Assembly: GCA_947503575.1 (NCBI GenBank)
Contig: CANNDZ010000002.1
Span: 682,001-746,000, forward strand
Length of the DNA: 64,000 bases
Direction of reading: 5' to 3'
From: an uncultured Kordiimonas sp.
GTDB taxonomy: Bacteria; Pseudomonadota; Alphaproteobacteria; Sphingomonadales; Kordiimonadaceae
In this document: positions 34,938 through 44,443 of the stretch, piece by piece
Layout: every line of letters begins with the position of its first letter
Position numbering within the stretch: the stretch's first letter is position 1
Notes under the pieces: generated by a model
Seen by the model: the letters and a program-made list of their open reading frames with translations, nothing else
The model's database searches: none
What the model was told of the DNA's origin: nothing
Position numbers and translations under genes: made by a program

Positions 34938-35861
34938 ATGTTGGAAACAGCCCCCATTTCTTTCAAGAAATGGAGCCAATGCGGCAAATATTTTGAATGG
35001 GGCGATCATCACGTCTTTTACCAGCGGGGCGGCACCGGCGAGCCCTTGTTGATGATTCACGGCTTCCCAACCGCATCATGGGACTGGTGCTGGATATCCA
35101 AAAATTTCGTCAACCGTTTTCATATGCTGCTGCCAGATTTGCTGGACTATGGCCTATCGCTTAACGCGAGCAAAAAGCCCTGTTCTGTTATGCAGCAGGC
35201 TGACATGATTGAAGCCCTGATGGCGCACCGGAACCTTCCCGATGTTCATATTCTGGCGCATGACCTTGGCGATACCGTTGCGCAGGAGCTGTTGGCGCGC
35301 CACAACGAAAGCACACTGTCTTTCAAAATAAAAAGTGTGATTTTTCTGAATGGGGGGCTAATCCCTGACCTGCACCGCCCACGGTCAGCACAAAAGCTTT
35401 TGGCGGGGCCGTTTGGGCCGATTTTCGCACGCATTGCACCAAAAGCCAAAATGCTGCAAGGCCTTGCCGAGGTTTTTGGTGCCGACACACGCCCCGAAGG
35501 CGAACAACTGGAAGAACTGTGGCCGGTTGTTGTCGGAGCGAACGGGCGTGCAGCCATGGCACGGCGTATCAAATATATGGCAGAGCGCAGGCTGCATGCC
35601 GACCGGTGGGTCAATGCGATCCGCGAGGCCGTGCTGCCTATGATGATGATCAACGGTGTTGATGACCCGGTTTCCGGCGGCCATGCTGCAGATGGCTTTG
35701 CAAAATTGGTCCCCAACGCCAAACTGGCGCGCCTGCCTGGCATTGGGCACTTCCCACAAATTGAAGCACCGGCAGCTGTGTCCGAACTCGTGCTGAAGTT
35801 TCATGACTGCATCGTAGAAAAGCAGGCCAAGGGCAACGCGGAAGAATTCGCAAACGCCTGA
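34938..35861 (+). CDS. Alpha/beta hydrolase with Asp nucleophile (epoxide hydrolase/dehalogenase type)
   Basis: 307 residues. The oxyanion-site motif IHGFPTASWDWCW near residue 40 and the nucleophile elbow AHDLGDT near 110 show an aspartate nucleophile, as in haloalkane dehalogenases and epoxide hydrolases. A late acid (GVDDPV) and the base GIGHFPQIEAP complete the triad. The substrate is unknown. It lies 47 bases downstream of the HNH gene on the same strand. Confidence 0.82.
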   Translation: MLETAPISFKKWSQCGKYFEWGDHHVFYQRGGTGEPLLMIHGFPTASWDWCWISKNFVNRFHMLLPDLLDYGLSLNASKKPCSVMQQADMIEALMAHRNLPDVHILAHDLGDTVAQELLARHNESTLSFKIKSVIFLNGGLIPDLHRPRSAQKLLAGPFGPIFARIAPKAKMLQGLAEVFGADTRPEGEQLEELWPVVVGANGRAAMARRIKYMAERRLHADRWVNAIREAVLPMMMINGVDDPVSGGHAADGFAKLVPNAKLARLPGIGHFPQIEAPAAVSELVLKFHDCIVEKQAKGNAEEFANA

Positions 35862-35957
35862 TATGTTGCATTCAGTCTGGCTTATGCAGTCTATACTTTC
35901 AACCGGCCACGCTTTCAGATATTGCTTCTGCTCCTGGATGAAGAGCGAGCAACACGC

Positions 35958-37196
35958 ATGACTGAAGAAAAGGCATACGCAACGTCGTCCCGCCCTACGC
36001 AGGCCGCTGCGTTGCTGGCATGCACGGTTATCATCAGCGGCACAGTCCTTGGACTGTCGGGGATGGATCTGGTGCTGCCGGCGGTGCCGTCCATGCCCGG
36101 TATTTTTGATACCAGCATCGCCACATCACAGTTGGTGCTTGCGCTGTATGTGGCAGGCAGTGCTGTTGGGCTTCTGCTTTTTGGCAGTCTGGCTGCCTTT
36201 ATTGGCAGAAGGCGTTTGTTTATTCTGTCTTTGTTGTTGTTTGCCGTCGCATCTGCTGCCGGGGCAATGGCGACATCTATTGAAATGCTGAATGTTACGC
36301 GGCTGCTGCAGGGCGCTGCAGCCAGCGGGCCTGCCGTGCTTGCGCCCGGCCTGATCAGAAACCTGTTTTCCGAATTGGGGGCCATCCGCGCCATCGCCGC
36401 GATGGGGAGTATAGAATCGCTCACTCCCGGCCTCGCCCCCATATTGGGTGCATGGTTATTCAATCGTTACGGATGGGAAGCCTCATTCACGCTCACGGCA
36501 TTGCTGACGGCTGTGTTGATATTGGTAATTTTGGTGCGGCCAAGCCTGTTGCCCAGCATTGGTACAAAACAGGCAGGTGGGCCAGGCAGCTATGCCCGGC
36601 TTTTGAAAAACCCAACATACCTGCGCTATTCCCTTGGGCATGCCATGGTGCTGGGTGGATTATTGACCTTCGTTTTCTCCGCGCCCGCCATCATTGTGCA
36701 AACCATGGACGGTACGGTCGATGATTTTATCATTATGCAAATCGTCGGCGTATCCACTTTCATTGTGGCCGCCAATGTTGCGGGCCATCTCGTGGCGCGG
36801 TTTAGCGTTGAACGCGTCATCATGGTTGGAACACTGATCGCCGTTTTTGGCAGCAGTATGCTTTTGCTCTACTCGCTTATTGGGCCAAACGCCCCCCGCC
36901 ATTTGAAGTATTTGTTCTGGATGCTGAATGTAGGCTTGGGTGTGCGCGGTGGCCCAGCGTTTGTGCGCGCCCTATCCGCTGCCGAAGGGGACGATGACCG
37001 TGCGTCTGCCTTGTTGATCTTTTTTGTCACGCTCATCGCTTCTGGCTGCACAGCACTGGTTGCACCTTTCATAACGGTTGGACTGTCAGCCCTTACAATT
37101 GCGGTGTTCCTGATTGTCTTGCCGTCGCTGTTTTTGATGCTATTCATCAAACCATATGAACCGCCTGCTGATACCGAAACTGCAGCAGCGAACTGA
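35958..37196 (+). CDS. MFS transporter, Bcr/CflA drug-efflux type
   Basis: About 412 residues with twelve predicted membrane segments. Motifs of the Bcr/CflA group include SGMDLVLPAVPSM near residue 35, GSLAAFIGRRRLFI (the MFS loop 2-3 signature) and RLLQGAAASGPAVLAPGLIRNLF with the conserved arginine of helix 4. It would export drugs or metabolites using proton motive force. I start at ATG 35958 (MTEEKAY). It ends 10 bases before the next gene. Confidence 0.88.
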   Translation: MTEEKAYATSSRPTQAAALLACTVIISGTVLGLSGMDLVLPAVPSMPGIFDTSIATSQLVLALYVAGSAVGLLLFGSLAAFIGRRRLFILSLLLFAVASAAGAMATSIEMLNVTRLLQGAAASGPAVLAPGLIRNLFSELGAIRAIAAMGSIESLTPGLAPILGAWLFNRYGWEASFTLTALLTAVLILVILVRPSLLPSIGTKQAGGPGSYARLLKNPTYLRYSLGHAMVLGGLLTFVFSAPAIIVQTMDGTVDDFIIMQIVGVSTFIVAANVAGHLVARFSVERVIMVGTLIAVFGSSMLLLYSLIGPNAPRHLKYLFWMLNVGLGVRGGPAFVRALSAAEGDDDRASALLIFFVTLIASGCTALVAPFITVGLSALTIAVFLIVLPSLFLMLFIKPYEPPADTETAAAN

Positions 37197-37206
37197 AGGA
37201 AAAACC

Positions 37207-38058
37207 ATGTCACGTGTCGCCTATGTGAACGGAAGCTATGTCCCCACGGCGGACGCATATGTGCACATCAACGACCGGGGTTACCAGTTCGCGGACGGCG
37301 TCTATGAGGGCATTACGGTCTGCAAAGGCAAAATGATTGATCTGGAACCGCACCTTGACCGGCTGTGGCGTTCCATGCAGGCGTTGGCCATGGACGCGCC
37401 AATGCAACGCGGACCGATGCGTTTGGTGCTGACTGAACTGATCCGCCGCAACAGAGTGTCGGACGGGTTTTTGTATCTACAGGTGACCCGCGGCGAAGCT
37501 GTTCGTGATCACGCCTTCCCGGCGTTCAGCATACCGTCGTTTGTGGCCACGTGCCGCCGCCTGAACCTCAATGCTGTCCGGGCGCGGGCGACCACCGGGA
37601 TTAGCGCATCAACCCAACCCGACATTCGCTGGGGGCGCTGTGATGTGAAAAGCACGTCGCTGCTGCCTAACATTCTGGCGAAACAAGCGGCACGCGAAGC
37701 AGGCGGGTTTGAAGCAGTGTTGGTCGATGCAGATGGGTTTGTCACCGAAGGCAGTAGCACAAACATGTGGATTGTAACAAAGGACGGCGCACTGAAAACC
37801 CGCCCAACAGAAGATAATATTCTGGCGGGTATCACGCGGGCACGCGTGAAAACCATTGCCGAACATCTGCAAATTCCAGTGATTGAGGAAAGCTTTACGG
37901 TTGAAGACGCTCTTGCCGCAAAAGAGATGTTTTTAACCAGCTCGACCAGTTGCGCGCTGCCTATCGTCACGCTTGACGAGAAGAAAATTGGCGACGGAAA
38001 CCCGGGCCCCGTCGCCAAGCGTCTTGTCGACGCCTATTTCGATTTTATGGACGCTTAA
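37207..38058 (+). CDS. D-amino-acid transaminase-type class IV aminotransferase
   Basis: About 283 residues of the PLP class IV family: YVNGSYVPTADAYVHINDRGYQFADGVYEGI at the start is typical of D-alanine aminotransferase. The PLP lysine is in CDVKSTSLLPNILAKQ near residue 147, and the phosphate loop in EGSSTNMW; SSTSCALPI is the other cofactor contact. It exchanges amino groups between D-amino acids and 2-oxoacids; a branched-chain enzyme is the main alternative. It shares a transcript with the MFS transporter (10-base gap), with AAGGA before the ATG. Confidence 0.86.
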   Translation: MSRVAYVNGSYVPTADAYVHINDRGYQFADGVYEGITVCKGKMIDLEPHLDRLWRSMQALAMDAPMQRGPMRLVLTELIRRNRVSDGFLYLQVTRGEAVRDHAFPAFSIPSFVATCRRLNLNAVRARATTGISASTQPDIRWGRCDVKSTSLLPNILAKQAAREAGGFEAVLVDADGFVTEGSSTNMWIVTKDGALKTRPTEDNILAGITRARVKTIAEHLQIPVIEESFTVEDALAAKEMFLTSSTSCALPIVTLDEKKIGDGNPGPVAKRLVDAYFDFMDA

Positions 38059-38067
38059 CAGACCTGG

Positions 38068-38490
38068 TCAGGCTGCGGCCTGATCAGTCGAGCCGCCGAA
38101 ACCATTCAGTTTCGCCAGCGTGAAGCCAATAACCGCACCCACAACCAGATGGATGGCAATAGATACCATCAAAGGTTCTGTCGAGAGCTTCAGGCTATAA
38201 TACATGGCCATGTCGGTTGCCGCGAGATAGCCCCCCATCAACAGACCAAATCGAACGCCGCGACCTGTATCGTTGCCGCCAACCGCCATATTGAACAGCG
38301 CGACCACAACGCAGGTTTGGAAGAAATGACCGACAAAGGCATACATGGCCAACGGGTCATCAGGTGCGCGCATCATATCCGCATTTGTCATAAACAAATC
38401 GCCGAATACCACCATCGTAAACACAATATACAGAACGGCATAAATCACATAGGCGACCAAAACGTGCAAAAAATACTTCCCAATAGACAT
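38068..38490 (-). CDS. Small integral membrane protein, unknown function
   Basis: About 140 residues with four predicted membrane segments: HVLVAYVIYAVLYIVFTMVVF, FVGHFFQTCVVVALFNMA, FGLLMGGYLAATDMAM, and VSIAIHLVVGAVIGFTLA. It carries GRGVRFGLLMGG between segments. I start at ATG 38490 (MSIGKYF), with GGGGAG upstream, rather than a longer frame reaching into the mscS gene. It lies 35 bases after mscS on the same strand. I do not recognise the family with certainty. Confidence 0.72.
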   Translation of the reverse strand: MSIGKYFLHVLVAYVIYAVLYIVFTMVVFGDLFMTNADMMRAPDDPLAMYAFVGHFFQTCVVVALFNMAVGGNDTGRGVRFGLLMGGYLAATDMAMYYSLKLSTEPLMVSIAIHLVVGAVIGFTLAKLNGFGGSTDQAAA

Positions 38491-38525
38491 ACTTCTCCCC
38501 TCAAGTTTCTGTTGGATACTCCTAA

Positions 38526-39818
38526 CTAATCCTGTGTCGGTTGAACCAGATCGTTTTTGACATGCACGACCCGCTGGGGATACGGGAACTCTATGTCGTG
38601 CTCGTGAAATAAATCCCAAATACGGATCATCACATCGCTTGCCACATTGGCAACACCGTGCTGTGGGTCTTCAATCCACATGCGCAATTCAAGGTCTACA
38701 CCGCTTTCACCAAACCCGGTCATTAGCGTTTTAGGTTCCGGCACCTTAAGCACCCGCTGCTGGCCGCTTGCTGCCGTCACCATCAACTCCATTGCCTTTT
38801 TAACGTCGCTTTCATAAGCAACCTGAACCGGAATCTTGCGCCGCACCAACCGGTGAGTGTGGGACCAGTTGGTTACCGGCTGGGTTATCATGTCCTCGTT
38901 CGGGATAAGAAATTCCGTGCCATCGCGCGTGATCACCGAGGTGTAGCGCGCTGCAAGCCGGTTAATCGTGCCATAGGTGCCGCCAGTTTCTATCACATCA
39001 CCCGGCTTGATTGATCGGTCCACCAGCAGAATGATGCCAGAGATGAAGTTACCAACCACCTTCTGCAGACCAAAACCAATACCAACACCCAGCGCACCAC
39101 CAAACACCGCCAGCGCTGTGAGGTCGATACCCGTTGCATTCAGCGAAATCAGGAAGGCAATCGATACCAGTAGAATTTTGCCCAGCTTGCTCAATAGTGC
39201 GCGAATGCTGAGCGGCATACTGTCCAAGCCTTGCAGGCGTTTTTCCAGCAACGAAGACAGCGCAAACGCCAACCACATCAGGAAGCCAAAGCTGATGATG
39301 CCGGTCAGGATATCAAGAACGCTGATCTGCACGTCGCCAAGCGGAAGCTGTGCCTCCCCTAAAACTGTGGTCAGAGGGTCCAGGAGGCCCATGATGTTCA
39401 GGGCCGCCAGCGTCCAGGCACCGCCCGCGATTAACCGCGCGAGTTCACGATTTGCCAGCAACCCTACTGCCAGCCGGATCACCAGCCATGCCGTCAGAAG
39501 GCTGGCTGCAATGTTCAGCAGATAGGTCGTCATAAAGGGTTCAAGGACAAGCCGGGCTGTAAAAATAAGCAGAATGGCAATCGCTGCCGTCAGAACCGGG
39601 TGCAAAAACCGCCGATCTGCTTTCTGCACCAGTGGGTGTTCCCCCACTGCGCGCAAAATACCCTTGTGTATCCATTTACATGCGAAGTGAGATGACAAGC
39701 CCGCGATGGCAATAACCACCAGTTCAACCAGGCGTTCAGGTTCCAGAAAATTGGTCTGAAACCAGGCCCACGCATTCAGGAGGTATAGCTCTGCTTTTTG
39801 AAGAAGTCCTTCATCCAT
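38526..39818 (-). CDS. Small-conductance mechanosensitive channel (MscS family)
   Basis: 430 residues. Several membrane helices precede the MscS core: GGALGVGIGFGLQKVVGNFISGI is the pore helix with its Gly/Ala pattern, followed by the beta domain LVDRSIKPGDVIE, TSVITRDGTEFLIPNEDMI, and a C-terminal cytosolic domain ending FPYPQRVVHV. It relieves hypo-osmotic pressure by opening under membrane tension. The extra N-terminal helices, relative to E. coli MscS, place it in the larger subfamily. tadA is the next gene upstream on the same strand. Confidence 0.93.
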   Translation of the reverse strand: MDEGLLQKAELYLLNAWAWFQTNFLEPERLVELVVIAIAGLSSHFACKWIHKGILRAVGEHPLVQKADRRFLHPVLTAAIAILLIFTARLVLEPFMTTYLLNIAASLLTAWLVIRLAVGLLANRELARLIAGGAWTLAALNIMGLLDPLTTVLGEAQLPLGDVQISVLDILTGIISFGFLMWLAFALSSLLEKRLQGLDSMPLSIRALLSKLGKILLVSIAFLISLNATGIDLTALAVFGGALGVGIGFGLQKVVGNFISGIILLVDRSIKPGDVIETGGTYGTINRLAARYTSVITRDGTEFLIPNEDMITQPVTNWSHTHRLVRRKIPVQVAYESDVKKAMELMVTAASGQQRVLKVPEPKTLMTGFGESGVDLELRMWIEDPQHGVANVASDVMIRIWDLFHEHDIEFPYPQRVVHVKNDLVQPTQD

Positions 39819-39827
39819 AAAACCAGA

Positions 39828-40280
39828 TTAACGTCGTTCTGCGAAAAAGTCTTTAAGCAATTGAGCTGCTTCGACTTCCAGAATACCGCCGTAGATTTCA
39901 GGTTTATGGTGGGTCGTGCTGCGTTCAAAAATCTTGGCACCAACCGTAATACCACCACCTTTGGGGTCTTCTGCGCCAAAATACAGCCGCCTGATACGGG
40001 CAAAAGCAATCGCCTGTGCACACATGGCACATGGTTCCAGCGTGACATACATGTCGCAGCCTTCAAGACGCTCTGACTGAAGAATATCTGCCGCTTTGCG
40101 GATCGCGACAATTTCTGCATGGCCCGTTGGGTCTTTGGGACCAATAACATCGTTACCTGCCGCAGAAATGATCCGGCCTTTGGGGCCAACGATCACTGCG
40201 CCAATTGGCACTTCGCCGCGCGCAGATGCAAACCTAGCTTCCTGAAGCGCCTGACGCATGAAGGGAAAATCATCAATCAT
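39828..40280 (-). CDS. tadA: tRNA-specific adenosine deaminase
   Basis: Deaminates A34 of tRNA-Arg(ACG) to inosine. About 150 residues. The zinc site is GHAEIVAIR (His and catalytic Glu) plus PCAMCAQA (two Cys); EVPIGAVIV and RRLYFGAEDPKGGG complete the family pattern. The start at ATG 40280 is chosen over longer frames, which enter the leader of the divergent pseudouridine synthase. An ATG at 40259 is also possible. Confidence 0.94.
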   Translation of the reverse strand: MIDDFPFMRQALQEARFASARGEVPIGAVIVGPKGRIISAAGNDVIGPKDPTGHAEIVAIRKAADILQSERLEGCDMYVTLEPCAMCAQAIAFARIRRLYFGAEDPKGGGITVGAKIFERSTTHHKPEIYGGILEVEAAQLLKDFFAERR

Positions 40281-40371
40281 GCCCGCAGCTATTAGACAGA
40301 AAACTCTGTACGTCAAGCCCGGCGTCTGTATTCGCTTGTCTCACCACACGGCTGCGCCTATGGTGCGCCGC

Positions 40372-41430
40372 ATGAATGATGGTGATAAAAACCCAGAAGA
40401 AGATCGCGGCGAACGCATTGCAAAAGCGCTCGCACGCGCAGGTGTCGGCTCCCGCCGCGATGTGGAACGCATGATCGGTGAAGGCCGTATTTCGCTGGAT
40501 GGCAAAACGCTGGAAACACCCGCCGTACTGGTCAAAAGCCTAGCGGGCATCCGCGTAGACGGCGAACCGGTTGAACAAGCCTCTGAAACCATGCTTTGGC
40601 GCATGCATAAAACCAAAGGCACGCTGACCACCCACAAAGACCCTGAAGGCCGCCGAACGGTTTTTGACAGGCTACCGCACCACATGGGGCGGGTTATTTC
40701 TGTCGGGCGGCTTGATATGAACACCGAAGGGTTGCTGTTACTGACTAACGATGGTGCACTGGCGCGCTGGATGGAACTACCCTCCAACGAACTGGTGCGC
40801 CGCTATCGTGTACGCGTGTATGGCAGGGTTGATGAAAAAGCCCTGGCCCGCCTGAAGGACGGTGTGACCATCGAGGGTGTGCATTACGGCGAAGTTGACG
40901 CCAAGGTGGAAAGCCGGTCGAAAAAACAATCAGACGAAGACGGCGCGCGCCAGTCGTCGGCCAACACGTGGCTGACTGTCGCAATTCGCGAGGGCAAAAA
41001 CCGCGAGGTCCGCCGCGTAATGGAACATTTGGGCTTGACGGTTAACCGTTTGATCCGCACACATTATGGGCCGTTTTCGCTGGGCACTTTGCCCATTGCA
41101 TCCGTGGCGCAGGTTAACGACAAGCAATTGCATGATGTGTTGAGTGATTTTTTCGGCGATGCACCAGTCAGCGTGGCGGCACCCCGCAAAACGCGCGACC
41201 CCTCCAAATGGGCCAAAGCCAAGAAAGAGACCCGCAAAAAGCCGGGGGATTCACGGCGGCGCAAAGGGTCATCTGGCAAAACAGAACACACACGGTCTGA
41301 CGGGCCCAAAAGCCGCTCGTCTGGTAAAGGTCGTGCAGATAAGACAACTCAAAAAAATCGACCCACCCAAAAAGGCAGACCGTCATCGTCACCTAAAGCT
41401 CGACCTTCCCCTAGAGGCAAACGGTCGTGA
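40372..41430 (+). CDS. rluB: 23S rRNA pseudouridine synthase, RluB/RsuA family
   Basis: About 352 residues. An S4 RNA-binding domain (RIAKALARAGVGSRRDVERMI, ISLDGK) precedes the synthase domain with catalytic aspartate in GRLDMNTEGLLLLTNDG near residue 112, and the REGKNREVRRV signature near 210. The last ~80 residues are a Lys/Arg/Ser/Pro-rich disordered tail, common in alphaproteobacterial RluB. The start is set at ATG 40372; ATG 40360 is an alternative. It overlaps rsmD by four bases (GTGA). Confidence 0.9.
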   Translation: MNDGDKNPEEDRGERIAKALARAGVGSRRDVERMIGEGRISLDGKTLETPAVLVKSLAGIRVDGEPVEQASETMLWRMHKTKGTLTTHKDPEGRRTVFDRLPHHMGRVISVGRLDMNTEGLLLLTNDGALARWMELPSNELVRRYRVRVYGRVDEKALARLKDGVTIEGVHYGEVDAKVESRSKKQSDEDGARQSSANTWLTVAIREGKNREVRRVMEHLGLTVNRLIRTHYGPFSLGTLPIASVAQVNDKQLHDVLSDFFGDAPVSVAAPRKTRDPSKWAKAKKETRKKPGDSRRRKGSSGKTEHTRSDGPKSRSSGKGRADKTTQKNRPTQKGRPSSSPKARPSPRGKRS

Positions 41431-41987
41431 CACGGATCATCGCCGGTCGGTTCAAGGGGCGGCGTCTCACCGTTCCAAAAGGGCGCGACGTGCGGCCAAC
41501 AACAGACCGTATGCGGGAACGCCTGTTTTCCATGCTGGCGCACGGGCGCTACCCACCGCTTGACGGCGCACGGGTCGCCGACTTTTTTGCAGGAACCGGC
41601 GCATTGGGGCTGGAAGCCATGTCACGCGGTGCGGTGCATGCGGTTTTTATCGAACAGGCACGACCTTCGCTGACCAGCTTGCGCGATAATATTCGCACCC
41701 TCGGCGTGGAAAATGAAACCGACGTGCTTGCCGTGTCGGCAACAAAACTGCCCGCTGCCAAAAACACGGTAGACTTCATTTTCATGGACCCGCCCTACCG
41801 GCAAGGTTTGGTGGCGCCTGCCCTTGCCAGCATTCAAGCCAATGGCTGGCTAGCTGATGACAGCATCATCGTTTGCGAACTGGCAAGCGACGAGCCCTTT
41901 GACATACCCCACACTTTGCACGTCATGGATGAGCGCCAGCAAGGACAGCAACGCCTGCTTATCCTGTCACCTACTCCTGCCCCTTAG
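41427..41987 (+). CDS. rsmD: 16S rRNA (guanine966-N2)-methyltransferase
   Basis: 186 residues. RIIAGRFKGRRLTVPKG and RPTTDRMRERLF at the start are RsmD hallmarks; VADFFAGTGALGLEAMSRGA is the AdoMet-binding motif I, and FIFMDPPYRQG is the catalytic motif IV (DPPY). It methylates G966 of 16S rRNA. It starts with GTG overlapping the stop of the rluB-type gene, so two rRNA-modifying enzymes are coupled. Confidence 0.94.
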   Translation: MTRIIAGRFKGRRLTVPKGRDVRPTTDRMRERLFSMLAHGRYPPLDGARVADFFAGTGALGLEAMSRGAVHAVFIEQARPSLTSLRDNIRTLGVENETDVLAVSATKLPAAKNTVDFIFMDPPYRQGLVAPALASIQANGWLADDSIIVCELASDEPFDIPHTLHVMDERQQGQQRLLILSPTPAP

Positions 41988-42100
41988 TAATCGTACTCAC
42001 TATTTTCTTTCGCACGCTCGCCATTCACGGCAAACTACGCCAGCCAAAGCTGGATGACTAAAGCGGCGGCAACAAAAGAAGCAAACAGGAAAAACGACAC

Positions 42101-44443
42101 ATGCGCGAACTGGAAGTTCGCCTGGCACTTGTGTGTTTTGGCGGCGCATCGCTGGCGGTATATATGAACGGTGTTTCGCACGAGATTTTAAAGCTGGTGC
42201 GGGCATCGAAGGTATATCATGCGCTGCCCCCCGGTAAGAAAGCCGACCCCAGTGTGTCGTACCGCGACTGTGCTGGTCCGCTAGACTATGGCACCGACAC
42301 GGAAGCCGACTATTTTGATCTGTTGCGGGCGTTGGGCCATGCGGTTGATTTGCGGGTTGTGGTTGACGTTATATCCGGCGCTTCAGCAGGCGGGATCAAC
42401 GGCATTTTTCTGGCGCGCGCTCTGGCCTTCGATCTGGATTTTGATCCACTAAGAGAAATGTGGATGCGCCACGGTGACATTGAGCAATTGATGGAACAGG
42501 AAACGCTCGCCGAACGCTGGAGCAAAATCTATATGTATCCGCTGATATGGATGTTTGGCGACCGCATATGGAGCGGTGAAAAACCCCACGAAGAAGCCAG
42601 GCGAAAACTGTCACGGTTTCTACGGTCACGGTGGTTCAAGCCACCGTTTTCCGGCACCCGCATGTTGCGTTGGATGATTGATGCAAACCGCAATATGGGC
42701 AAGGCAATACCCGGCAAAAGCTTGCTGCCAACCGGCCATCAATTGGATCTGTTTGTCAGCCTGACAAATTTTTATGGCCAAAAACAAAATGTCACGATGC
42801 ATGACCCAGGGCGCATTACAGAGCAACAGCACAAAGTGACGCTGGCCTTCCATCACCGTCAGGGTCGGACTAAACCGCGTTTCAGTGACTTTGACGACAA
42901 CAACATAGCGGGCCTTGGTTTCGCGGCGCGCGCGACCTCCAGTTTTCCGGGTGCCTTTCCACCAATGCGGTTGAAGGACCTGACGCAGTTCCTGACAGAT
43001 TCAGGCTTAGACTGGGGCCACAAGCGGCGATTTATGGATGCCAATTTCGGAGCACTGGATGAGACTGCCCGTGAAATTGAGGAGATGTGCTTTATTGATG
43101 GCGGCGTCACCAACAACAAGCCGTTCGCCAGCGCTATAAAAGCGATTGCAGAAAAACCTGCCCATCGGGAAGTTGACCGCAGGGTTATTTTTGTGGACCC
43201 GCGCCCAAACACACCAGAAACAACCATTCCAGGGGGAAATTCACCCGAAACCAGACCAATACCCGGCTTTTTCAGAACCATCCTGTCATCGCTGGCGGCG
43301 ATACCCCGCGATGAACCCATACTTGACGACCTGCGCGAAATCGAAGACCGCAACAAAGAAGCCCGGCGTTTTGAAACGGTTATGCGACGGATTGACATTG
43401 ACGTTGCAGCCCTTGTGGACCGCATCATCGTGCTGGAACCCGGTCAAGCCGTGTCAACCGCGATGCTGGCAAGCTGGCGAGAGCGAGCGCATGAACAAGC
43501 TCATCAGGAAGCTGGCTTCGTTTATGGCAGCTACACAGAAACCAAGGCTGTGCAAATGGTGGAACGCCTTGATGACTTTATCAGCCGCATACAAAAGCGA
43601 GACAAAACAGACCCTGAGGTTGATAGGGCGACCAGCCTTCGGGGCTGGGCGAAGGAATTGGGATACATCGAAAGCGGTGATACTAGCAACCGCGCCGCCA
43701 TTCCGTTCTTTCGGGCGTTTGACGTTGATTTTCGGGTGCGGCGGCTACGGTTCGTTATCAAGCAATTGAACCGCTACCTTCAGGGTGCACCGGGTTCAAC
43801 AGATCATTCCTCCTATGTAGCGCTGAAAGCGCAAATCTATGACTTCATCTCCAGATACCGCCAAAGCTGGCAAACCGAGATGTATAGTTCGGTCAATTTT
43901 GACGGTTCGTTGCCTGAGCTTATGCAGGCCATCGCAAACACCATGAACCTTGAAACTGTTGACGTCGATGTGGATAAAATCGTGGCGCAGGAAATCAACG
44001 GCATCACAGATGAAGCCCTCAAAACGATGTTGTTCCGCACCTATGTTGGTTTCGCATTTTATGATGTTCTGACCTTGCCGATGACAGCGCATATGGACTT
44101 GTTGGAAATTGACGAAGTGCGGGTGGACCGCATCAGCCCACTAGACTGCGACATGCTACATAAGGACGGCAAAAGTCCCCTTATGGGTGATAAATTGTAT
44201 AATTTTGGCGCTTTCTTCAGCCGAAAGGCGCGCGAAAACGATTATATTTGGGGTCGTATCCACGCCGCAAACAGACTGGTCGACTTTTTGTGCAGTGCGG
44301 TTGGCATTGAAAACATGAACCCGGACTTTGATGTCGAAGCGCTACGACGACGGCTGATCACGAATATCGCCAACACCGAGGCGAAGCATACCCACCACAG
44401 TGCAGACCTGCTGGAACGCCTGAAAAAGGAATATGGTCCATGA
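42101..44443 (+). CDS. Patatin-like protein with DUF3376-type C-terminal region
   Basis: 780 residues. The patatin lipase domain starts at the N terminus: ALVCFGGASLAVYMNGVSHEILKL (oxyanion Gly-rich loop), the nucleophile GASAGGINGIFLARAL near residue 94 (GxSxG) and the dyad aspartate in CFIDGGVTNNKPF near 334. A long helical region follows, as in the large bacterial patatin-like proteins with DUF3376. It would hydrolyse phospholipids or other acyl esters at the inner face of the membrane. The stop overlaps the next ATG, coupling it to a serine hydrolase. Confidence 0.87.
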   Translation: MRELEVRLALVCFGGASLAVYMNGVSHEILKLVRASKVYHALPPGKKADPSVSYRDCAGPLDYGTDTEADYFDLLRALGHAVDLRVVVDVISGASAGGINGIFLARALAFDLDFDPLREMWMRHGDIEQLMEQETLAERWSKIYMYPLIWMFGDRIWSGEKPHEEARRKLSRFLRSRWFKPPFSGTRMLRWMIDANRNMGKAIPGKSLLPTGHQLDLFVSLTNFYGQKQNVTMHDPGRITEQQHKVTLAFHHRQGRTKPRFSDFDDNNIAGLGFAARATSSFPGAFPPMRLKDLTQFLTDSGLDWGHKRRFMDANFGALDETAREIEEMCFIDGGVTNNKPFASAIKAIAEKPAHREVDRRVIFVDPRPNTPETTIPGGNSPETRPIPGFFRTILSSLAAIPRDEPILDDLREIEDRNKEARRFETVMRRIDIDVAALVDRIIVLEPGQAVSTAMLASWRERAHEQAHQEAGFVYGSYTETKAVQMVERLDDFISRIQKRDKTDPEVDRATSLRGWAKELGYIESGDTSNRAAIPFFRAFDVDFRVRRLRFVIKQLNRYLQGAPGSTDHSSYVALKAQIYDFISRYRQSWQTEMYSSVNFDGSLPELMQAIANTMNLETVDVDVDKIVAQEINGITDEALKTMLFRTYVGFAFYDVLTLPMTAHMDLLEIDEVRVDRISPLDCDMLHKDGKSPLMGDKLYNFGAFFSRKARENDYIWGRIHAANRLVDFLCSAVGIENMNPDFDVEALRRRLITNIANTEAKHTHHSADLLERLKKEYGP

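Noticed and set aside
38059-38100. Imperfect hairpin between the transaminase and the small membrane protein as a terminator
   Set aside because: Arms GGTCAGGC/GGCCTGATC pair but no T-run follows on either strand, and it lies in the coding end of the membrane protein.
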